The notes under the pieces are model-generated. The model saw only the letters and a list, made by a program, of their open reading frames with translations, did no database searches and was not told the origin of the DNA. From assembly GCA_027605045.1 (NCBI GenBank), contig JAQFWX010000022.1, positions 558,001-622,000 on the forward strand: a stretch of 64,000 bases of DNA. The letters run 5' to 3'. Shown here in pieces: positions 56,619-64,000 of the stretch. The position numbers were made by a program, and so were the translations under genes. Source of the DNA: Phallus indusiatus (taxonomy: Eukaryota > Basidiomycota > Agaricomycetes > Phallales > Phallaceae). Positions within the stretch are counted from its first letter, which is position 1. Every line of letters starts with the position of its first letter.

Positions 56619-57924
56619 TCGTCGCCGTTTTGAAAATCCTCTACCTCTGTTGCAGCCACAGTCTCGCCTTGGGTCAGAGCAGAGTCACCACGCGCCTGGG
56701 CTTCCAACGCGTCTTTCTGGGCCAACAAATGTGCGATATTGTCGTCCAATTCGTCGGGCTGGAGATACCGAATGTCGTACGCGCGAGGGCATTCACGAGC
56801 CCAATGGCCTGTTGCTCCACAACGATGACATCTGGTCGATTCTGGGCCTAAGCGTCGACGAGCAGCGTCAACGTCCATCGGGTCGTGTCTAACCTGGGAT
56901 GTAGGAGCAGAAGCCGCAGGTCTAGGAGGCAACGCGGGCGCGAGCTGAGGTGCTGGCCTGGGAGGTGGGTAAGAAGGAGCTTGATAGGAAGGGGCAGGGG
57001 CCTCCTCTGGATCTGGAGGGTCTGATACGACGGAAAAGGGTTGGGACGGGGTCGATTAGTGGGGACGATCGCGGGATTCGTCTGAACCGTTCCAGAGCCT
57101 ACGAGTCGGCGACGAGCAGCAGTGAAAGCCTCGTTGGCACGCCTGTCCATGTCAAACATGCGTGCTTGCCTGATCCAGCCCTCGTAGTCGTGAAGTGCGG
57201 GTCGGTCCTTCATCGTCGCTACCAAAGATGCAATTGTCGGGTCCAAACCGTTACGAAAGTACGTGTTAATGGCGAGTCCTTCCGTAAAGCCAGCGTGCTC
57301 AATGAGCACGCGGAAGGCATCCACATACTCTTCTACAGTCCTGTTGCCTTGGACATAGCGGTTGGAATAGAGGGTGTTGATGGCATCCTCTTGCTCGGAT
57401 TGTGGAAAGAAATCTGCCTTGAATCGTTCCCGAAAGGCATTCCAGTCGGCGAAGGGCTTCTCTCCTCTTTGATACTTTTTCAGCATAGATTCGCTGAAGG
57501 TAAGGGCGCGGCCTTCATTCATGTACGACATTGCCCAGCCGATTTTGAGTTCATCAGTCTCGAAATCGCGACTGCATATACTCATGTAAAACTCAACGGT
57601 GTTCCAGAAGGCACGACCCTTGGAGCGATCTCCGTCGAACGAAGGAGGTACAGCAGGTCGGGTATTTCGGGAAGAGCGTGAACTGGCTTGATGCTCAGGA
57701 GCCGGTGGTTGTCCAGGTGAGGACGCGTCGTCAACAGGGGTGTTTTGGGTAGGAGCAGCTCTAGCCGCGTCTCGGATGCTCCGTAGGACCTCAATCATCT
57801 GTGAGGCCTGGGATTCCTGTCTTGCCATGCGGGCATCCATTTCCGCGAATTGCCGCATGATAATAGTCGCCACATCTTCGAGGGTGACGATTTGGGGTGC
57901 AGAGGGTGGGGGTGAGGAATCCAT
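56615..57924 (-). pseudogene. gag of element T, one frameshift
   Basis: ATG at 57924 (MDSSPPPSAPQIVTLEDV). An N-terminal helical region is followed by a retrotransposon Gag domain (FDGDRSKGRAFWNTVEFYM ... FFPQSEQEDAINTLYSNRY, VEEYVDAFRVLIEHAGF). Near 57030-56950 the frame shifts. The second frame carries MDVDAARRRLGPESTRCHRC and the CCHC knuckle CHRCGATGHWAREC, and ends just before pol. Gag forms the particle and binds RNA. Confidence 0.9.
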
Positions 57925-58076
57925 GAGAGAGAGAGAAAGGAAAAAGGGGTTTTAGGACGGAGCAGAGGGGTCGATTATAGACGGGACTCGAGGGGAAAAT
58001 ACGACGCTGCGATAGTCGGTGTCGAGCGCGATTTTTCAATAGTGAGTGTCGATAGAAACGACCAGTCTGCAAGTAG

Positions 58077-58087
58077 AAGCTTGTTCT
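58077..58087 (-). promoter_or_regulatory. Primer-binding site of element T, self-primer type
   Basis: On the minus strand AGAACAAGCTT lies two bases after the end of the 5' LTR. It is the exact reverse complement of AAGCTTGTTCT in the LTR (minus strand, 58196-58186). The match is exactly 11 nt, and flanking bases differ. In the Tf1/sushi lineage the first 11 nt of the transcript prime reverse transcription at such a site. Confidence 0.75.
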
Positions 58088-58089
58088 AC

Positions 58090-58472
58090 TGTTAGGGCTA
58101 CTCAGCTCACACTAGAGGGAGGGGATCCTAAGTAAATATATTGGAAGGTAACTACACTACTCACCTAGAGGGAGGGGATCCTAAGAGAACAAGCTTAGGG
58201 ACCCTCACTCTAGGTACAGCTACTATATACATAAAACGACGACGCGGCGTGCGGCCCTGGCACAGCTAAGTGCCAGGCGCCCAAGCCGAGCCTAAGCGAC
58301 GTGATGTCACGGGCATCACGCCGTGTACAGCGCGCGCGCGCAGCAGAGAAGGTGAAATATGGACGGAGAGAATAAACGGATGGTAGAGGCAATGCACGGG
58401 AAATATAAATAAGATAGAAATAGATATATACCGATGATAATAAATGAGGGGACGCGGTAGCGTACCCTGACA
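58090..58472 (-). repeat. 5' LTR of element T with core promoter
   Basis: 383 bp. The sense strand has a TATA box (58229-58224), the putative transcript start at AAGCTTGTTCT (58196), and two direct copies of a 21-bp block downstream (58165-58185 and 58112-58132 on the plus strand, CTAGAGGGAGGGGATCCTAA plus G). Confidence 0.94.
58224..58229 (-). promoter_or_regulatory. TATA box of element T LTR
   Basis: TATATA on the minus strand, 33 nt upstream of the AAGCTTGTTCT that would be the transcript 5' end under the self-priming model. The box is present in the solo LTRs of the family. Confidence 0.65.
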
Positions 58473-59096
58473 GATATCAATTTTAGACTGGAAAGGAGTA
58501 TCAAACGGCAACCTCCTCACAATTGTAGTCCGTGATGGGCTTTGTAGTTACTGTTACAATCTATGTGCGTGGTTAACTCTTCTTTCTTTCTTTTCATTAG
58601 CTGACGCTACAGTGAATTAAATAGGTGGACTACTTATAATTGCAGTGATTCGGCCAACGTTTTTGAGTGGTCCCCTTGGACTACCTAATATACTGTAAGT
58701 GGTTTGTACAACTCTCGAATGGTCCTATTACTAATTGAATATTATGAAAGCTGGTCCTCTGTCAGTTTGTCAGTAACTGTAAGCGAAAATATCATCTTAT
58801 CATGATAGTGTACAGATCACCTTTGTTAGAGCGCTCGCTTGGTTTTGAATCTTCGTGCTGCTGCCAACAGACAAATAGAAGCGAACAATCTATTAACACC
58901 CGGGGCACGCCCGCAGGTTGGCACCCATTTGACATTTATGCAATTCGCTCGTTCTTTTTTTGAATCGGAAAACGATGATTTCTCTGCGCCATACAGTTAT
59001 GAAATTGAACCTGATCCAGACTCTGACAGCGATGACTTGGATCAAGGTACTGCCAGTGATGCTTCCTCACTGGCGGACTGGGCTGGACAGTCTTAA
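58473..59096 (+). pseudogene. DUF6533-type gene, C-terminal half (copy P5), right of element T
   Basis: It resumes the exon broken at 52277 with SILDWKGVSNGNLLTIVVRDGLCSYCYNLCAWL. The loop FLSGPLGLPNIL and the last exon follow (LVLNLRAAANRQIEANN ... DSDSDDLDQGTASDASSLADWAGQS), ending at 59096. Reading across the element with one GATAT removed keeps the frame. Only the 3' half of a DUF6533-type gene is present. Confidence 0.75.
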
Positions 59097-59866
59097 ATCG
59101 AGCCTGAAGAATTTATCTAAATAGACAAAAGTAACATGTAACATATTCCGTTGATTCCGCTCGCTCATAAAAGATTGATATCCTTGGAGAAAGCATCTGA
59201 CTGCCACGATGCGCATATATTCCCAGCCCCGAGATGTCCGTTATAACGGTTATTGTTGCAAAAATCTTTTGAGTAATGGGTTCTGTGCGCGCGCCACAAC
59301 TGAGTTTCGCACTGGTTATCCGGCATTTTCTCAGAGCCGGTGGAGTGGGAAATCTCATTCATTCAAACTAAGTAAGGCAAAACGCAGTAGGCTTCCTTTT
59401 GAATTGTGGTGGTTTTCCGCGAGTTTAATTAATTTCGAACACTCCAGTTGGCACGCTTGATCTTTCAATTGCTTACAAACTCTCCAAGTTATGATGCATC
59501 AATCTCGACACGCAGGCTGTAAGGTGTATTACCAGTTAACAACAGTTTTATTATTCCGGCGCAACTGAAGGCAGCAAGCCTGAAGTTCAAAGGAAAAAGT
59601 TGTGTATATATTATATGAGTAACTATAATATAATGAATCAAACAAACAAAAGGCGCACCTGAAGTTCAAAGGAAAAAGTTGAACTTCAGACGCGCCGTGC
59701 GAACTAGCTATAGGTGCGGGCGCTTTGAGTTGTGCTGCATGCTGTGTACTCTCAACACCAGTACTTGGAGATCAGATGAGGCGCGAAACCAACTGTCGCA
59801 CTATCTCAGCTAGCCCAAGCTGCGAGATATGTAGCTTTATTCCGAGTCAGCTCAACTTGAACCCCC
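59097..59866. other. Flank between DUF6533 copies P5 and P6
   Basis: No gene is recognised. It includes the duplicated 3' flank seen after P2. A repeated stretch, CCTGAAGTTCAAAGGAAAAAG, occurs at about 59580 and 59662, here with 20 shared bases counted by eye. Confidence 0.45.
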
Positions 59867-60928
59867 ATGAATTCCTCCCCTATCCAAACTTCAGTTTTTC
59901 TTGATGGTATAATCACGTTTATTGGCGGAGAATATAATCTTGGTAAGGATAATATACATATATTGATATTTAGACGAGTCATACAAACTGTTTTTCTCAG
60001 TGGCAACCAGCTGTGGAGTTATGTTTGTAATTTATGTGCGTATGTTAGGGCACGATCGTTCAGTGATTAGACTTAAGGATCAGACTGCTACTATAACCCA
60101 GTAACCCAGTCTATAATAGCGCAAGGAACTACACATGCGCGCACAGTTGTATATATACATGATTACGCTATCTCTGACCAATAGCTATCAGGTGCATTAT
60201 CTACCAATAGGAAGAGCGGTAGCCAAGGACATACGGATGACATAGAGAAAGAGGGAGATATGACAGAATGGAGCGAACGGAGAAACGGGGAGAGTTCGGG
60301 AGAATATGCGAGGGGTAAGTACGGACCGGTATACCGGGTACCGTATGACCGACGTAGAGCGCGTAGGCATCTAAGTAGGTTATACTATACTACGCTAATA
60401 TACTAGAGTGACCGTTAACCTGGGACGTACCCTGACAGCGTAGGACTGCGACCCCTCTCTTTTCCTTGCAAGGTTTACATATGCATTGAAGTGAAATATC
60501 AGTAGGTGATTTACTCGTGATTGTCATTGGACCAGTGTCGTGGTTGATAGGACCTTTTGGGCTACCCAATATTTGTAAGCTATCGTCATCTCATATCGTT
60601 CCATGTGCTGATTGAATTTCTGCCGAAATAAGATGGTCCTTTGTTAGTTTTTCGATCACCGTACGTTAAAAGATTCAAATACAAACATCCGCATATTCAC
60701 CACCAATTCTCTTAGAACACTCGTTTAATTTTGAATCTTCGTGCTGCAGCAGAAAAACAACCTGGACTGAACAATATCTCATCCGCCGGCCGCAGTGGCG
60801 TTGGCACCCACCTGACATTTCTTCAAGGCATTCAGTCTTTTCAAACGTCTGGTGCACCAGAAAACGATGGATTCGCAGCACCATACAGCGGTTTGGGACG
60901 CGATTCGGATTCTGACAACGATGATTAG
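59867..60928 (+). pseudogene. DUF6533-type gene, internally deleted and split by a solo LTR (copy P6)
   Basis: The first exon starts MNSSPIQTSVFLDGIITFIGGEYNL at 59867. The middle exons are missing: the next coding piece is LWSYVCNLCA near 60013-60042. A family B solo LTR follows, then VGDLLVIVIGPVSWLIGPFGLPNI. The last exon (about 60717-60928) encodes NTRLILNLRAAAEKQ and an acidic DSDSDNDD tail. Confidence 0.68.
60043..60437. mobile_element. Solo LTR, family B
   Basis: TGTTAGGGCACGATCG...CCCTGACA (395 bp) with an exact duplication, GCGTA (60038-60042, 60438-60442). It is inserted in DUF6533 copy P6. Confidence 0.94.
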
Positions 60929-61139
60929 TGCCTGGTCATTAATTGTGATATAAAGGAGTAAATTAGTGTTATGTATACATGTTGAGTATCGGATTTAAAC
61001 CCTGGATTTGTCCGAATCGCGCGCATATAGTACATAGTAGACCCCAAGATGTTGGTTAAAAAATGTTTCTCATATTAATCAACATGTAAACTCGAATGAA
61101 TAGTCAACCTGTGCATCCATTTTTCTTCATGCGTCTCCG

Positions 61140-62220
61140 TTGTGCCTGATTCGATGGTAAGCCATCCCGCTTCGATGAGTTTGGGTTTGTCAGCTTTGAA
61201 AGAAGCAAAAAAGAGAGGCGTCATAAGGCGCATTTGGGAGGTGAAGACGTTCTAGGTTTGTGGAATGAGAGGGGCTGAGGAGAGCGTTCGATTGGAAGAA
61301 GTTCGAGAATCTGACATTTCCGTCGCCAACAAAAGTGTAGAATGAGAGCTCGAAGAGTGTGTTTGTATGTTTTGCAGAGAAAAGTATGGCTTTGTCGGCG
61401 TTACCATACGAAAGACAGCTTGCAGGTTGGTGCAATTATACATACCAGACGAAAGGGCCGCAGTATTTCGCAGATAATGTGTCATGGAACCGCGTAAAAT
61501 GCAACGATTTGGGCAGGATAAACGTTATGGTAGGCAGTTCTTTGAAGGCGCATGTTAGAGTTATCTTGAGAGATACAAGTCTCTCGCAGAATGCAGGACC
61601 GAACACCTGGAGGGCGCTGGATCAATCAACGTCGACGATCCGAGATTGGTGGATTTGAGGAGTCTTTCTGCGATACGACCGTTGCTGAGATCAAGTGGAG
61701 AAAACCAGTATTCAAATGCGTTGTGCGACATCCGCGGACGCGAGTAGTACTCATTCGAGCTGGTGAAACTGATGATGACGTTGGATGTGGAAGAGCACAT
61801 GGACAACAGGTTCGCGATGTCGTTTTACAGTGGCTGGCTTGTCTAGTTGAGAATAGGGTGTATTGTTGAGCATCTCTCCTGTGGATTGTTTTCCAATCGG
61901 GAACAGAAGGAAGGGAGAGTGAGGAAGATGAAGAGGAGGCCCACAGTGGGGCGAAGTTGCGGGGGATATGATATGGTGGCGAACGGTTGCGACGTTGAGT
62001 CGGGCTAGTATTAGCCGGAGCAGGTACGAGAGGACGTGGTCTCCTCGGCGTGTCGATACTGCATCTAACTCTGAGAACAAGACAAACGCGATACCACTAG
62101 AGCAAGCTGACGGTCGTCATTGAAAAGTGCGAGCAGACCGCGTGTGCTTTAGTGGTGTGCACTGATAGACCTTCAAGAAAGACGTCTCTAGCGACGCGGA
62201 GTTTGATCGGGAGTGCATGA
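61140..62220 (-). pseudogene. F-box family pseudogene (copy F3)
   Basis: It matches copy F2 along most of its length, for example at 61149-61260 versus 50880-50995. Through F2 it matches the intact gene at 20184-21678. Many frameshifts and stops are present. The 5' end near 62190 repeats the GACGCGGAGTTTGATC sequence of 52144-52159. Confidence 0.65.
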
Positions 62221-62306
62221 GCGCTAGCGTTTACGCGTGTACGATTTGATTCCATGAATCAAGAACATGCAAAGTTTTTTGCTATGACTGTTTACACAAC
62301 TATGCG

Positions 62307-62608
62307 TGTAACAGTTTTTATCAGACCACAGGGGGGTCTGATAAAGGGTTTTTCTTATTTTCCCACAAGTGCACAGAATTCCTGTCTATTGCTCAATAAG
62401 GCTAATAGGGAATTACATGCAGTAGTAGTGGTAAAATTAAGATTTACTAATGTAACTACTAGTCACACCGCTGTAAGGGTGTGACGGGCGCTTAAGCGTC
62501 ACGCTGTGACGCGCAAATACTACTGCTGCAGTGCCAAAGGCACTGCATGGGCACTAGGCCATTAATGGGCCCCAGGGGGGCCCATTCCTATATCCCAAAT
62601 CCGTTACA
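62307..62608. mobile_element. Solo LTR, hairpin-rich and related in design to element H
   Basis: TGTAACAG...CCGTTACA (302 bp) with an exact duplication, ATGCG (62302-62306, 62609-62613). It contains successive perfect inverted repeats: arms 62317-62327/62335-62345, 62462-62469/62478-62485, 62496-62502/62506-62512, 62528-62535/62539-62546 and 62565-62573/62577-62585. It also holds 10-bp palindromes at 62489-62498 and 62559-62568. Apart from the termini its sequence is unlike the element H LTR. Confidence 0.92.
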
Positions 62609-62878
62609 ATGCGCGGCTTGACTAGTACTTTGCTGTCTCAATCAGACCGGTCTTATGCGGACGTTGCATGAATGATGGGCCGTTTCTGATAGGCTATGTA
62701 TGCCATACTTTCTCAATCTCAATCTCCACACGCGGGTTGTGCGGTGTACTCCGATATGAGATGAGTCTCCAGCGCGGAAACCAACTGCCGAAGCATCTCG
62801 ACTCCTGGTGTTATATACAATTTGAGATCTTAAAAGTGATAGTTCATTAGACTCAATCTCCATAGAACCCTTTCTCCT

Positions 62879-64000
62879 ATGTCAGCCGAATCTCTCATTG
62901 CATCTGATTACGCTCTAATTGCTAGAATATATTTTAATGGGTACCATAGCCTAGGTAATGATATATATATATTCTCAATTAATTGTGTTCTCTAAAGTTG
63001 CAGCCACTGCTTTGTTGCTATGGGATATCTTGATCACTTTACCCAGAGAAGTACATCGTAAGATTACTTGTTTCTTTGTCGACTGATTTGCGTTTCTCAT
63101 AGAAAGTGTATATTTGGTCGTGAGCTCCTTTCTCTCAAGCTCACGGCACGAAAATTATGCATTTGCCAGATATCGTTCGAGGGTCACTTGGACCACTTTA
63201 TTATACGTAATCACTCGTTATTTGCCTCTCATTGTCAACATGTACGCGGAGTAATATTCACTTACAATATTAGTTGTTGCTCAGGCTGATTTTTGACTTT
63301 TCAAGGGCTTGCTTAACAATATGGCTGCATTCTGGTTTGTTTGAGATTTTGATACACTGAATTTGTTGAAATAACTAGACTTACAGTAGCAGAACAGTCT
63401 TCCAAGTTTTATAGGGCAATTTATATATGTTAGGGCTACTCAGCTCACACTAGAGGGAGGGGATCCTAAGTAATATATTGGAGGATAACTATACTACTCA
63501 CCTAGAGGGAGGGGATCCTAAGAGAACAAGCTTAGGGACCCTCACTCTAGGTACAGCTACTATATACATAAAACGACGACGCGGCGTGCGGCCCTGACAC
63601 AGCTAAGTGCCAGGCGCCCAAGCCGAGCCTAAGCGACGTGATGTCACGGGCATCACGCCGTGTACAGCGCAACGCGCGAGTAGAGAAGGTGAAATATGGA
63701 CGGAGAGAATAAACGGAAGGTAGAGGTAATGCACGGGAAATATAAATAAGGTAGAAATAGATATATACCGATGATAATAAATAAGGAAAAATGAGGGGAC
63801 GCGGTAGCGTACCCTGACAATATAGTTCCGTGGTTCGTTGCATTAAGCTGTACCGAAATACTTTTCACAAAAAGAGGTATGTGATCAGACTGATAGAATC
63901 TAACACCGATATGATAATTGACATCTGGCAGTCACTGCATTGCATGGCAACTCACGGCTGCCTTTGCTCATCTTGGTTGGCTTAATGATATGCGAATTGG
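62879..64000 (+). pseudogene. DUF6533-type gene (copy P7), split by a solo LTR and cut by the window end
   Basis: ATG at 62879 (MSAESLIASDYALIARIYFNGYHSL). The exons encode VAATALLLWDILITLPRE, a VYIWS mini-exon and RYRSRVTWTTLLYVITRYLPLIVN. An exon with FYRAIYI is interrupted at 63427 by a solo LTR and continues with VPWFVALSCTEILFTKR. The last visible exon gives ALHGNSRLPLLILVGLMICEL. It would be a normal family member without the LTR. Confidence 0.68.
63428..63819 (-). mobile_element. Solo LTR of element T family
   Basis: TGTTAGGG...CCCTGACA (392 bp) with an exact duplication, ATATA (63423-63427, 63820-63824). It interrupts an exon of DUF6533 copy P7. Confidence 0.95.

Larger units (their letters stand above)
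52278..58472 (-). mobile_element. Element T: complete Ty3/gypsy chromovirus (6,195 bp)
   Basis: Two nearly identical LTRs (52278-52665 and 58090-58472), TGTTAGGG...CCCTGACA on the plus strand, enclose gag and pol on the minus strand. The target duplication GATAT is exact (52273-52277, 58473-58477). The LTRs differ mainly in one GC-rich run, suggesting recent insertion. Three coding frameshifts are apparent, so it is probably not autonomous. Five further solo LTRs of this family lie in the window. The 11-nt self-complementarity between LTR and PBS is described separately. Confidence 0.96.

Noticed and set aside
1..64000. CRISPR arrays, rRNA, tRNA
   Set aside because: No spaced direct-repeat array, rRNA-like stretch or cloverleaf was noticed on either strand. 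A tRNA scan was not possible by hand.

Overview
This window looks like an Agaricomycete (mushroom-forming basidiomycete) nuclear contig dominated by nested transposons. The evidence is short GT-AG introns of about 45-75 nt, multi-exon DUF6533-type membrane-protein genes, degenerate F-box genes, a Plavaka-type transposase, a fungal hAT element and Ty3/gypsy chromoviruses. I saw no bacterial operons, rRNA, tRNA or CRISPR. All family calls come from reading motifs; no search was run.

Layout. 1-1372 is a broken Ty3/gypsy pol. 1373-17924 is copy 1 of a chromovirus, here called element H, with 321-bp LTRs, a gag-pol frame and an extra downstream ORF. Copy 1 carries three later insertions: a solo LTR (4585-4977), a 6.3-kb hAT transposon with two genes (5662-11974) and another solo LTR (13894-14520). 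A PP2C-like phosphatase remnant (18005-18468), an RRG7-like gene (19239-19991) and an F-box gene (20184-21678, minus) follow. About 24-30.4 kb holds four DUF6533-type copies and a TA-flanked MITE. 30846-34987 is a Plavaka pseudogene with two solo LTRs. 36561-45770 is element H copy 2 (minus), inserted in an exon of a host-type gene (36367-47683). A 182-aa gene lies at 47779-48428 (minus). 50.7-64 kb has F-box and DUF6533 remnants split by a complete chromovirus, element T (52278-58472, minus), and by solo LTRs.

Main discovery candidate. Element H is built from closely spaced inverted repeats along its LTRs and its coding sequence. Many have perfect arms of 6-12 bp and loops of 1-11 nt. Comparing the two copies shows paired changes that keep arms complementary, in one case changing two amino acids (V/N versus A/S). 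A solo LTR with different sequence (62307-62608) has the same design. Element H also carries a roughly 585-residue non-env ORF of unknown function downstream of pol, with its own TATA-like box.

Second candidate. Element T has an exact 11-nt complementarity between its predicted transcript start, 33 nt downstream of a TATA box, and the site next to its 5' LTR. This is the arrangement expected for Tf1-style self-primed reverse transcription.

Boundaries of most elements are supported by exact 5-bp target-site duplications read directly from the sequence. All five in-frame nonsense codons I identified by comparison read TGA where CGA (or CGN) is expected, which suggests decay through methyl-CpG deamination.
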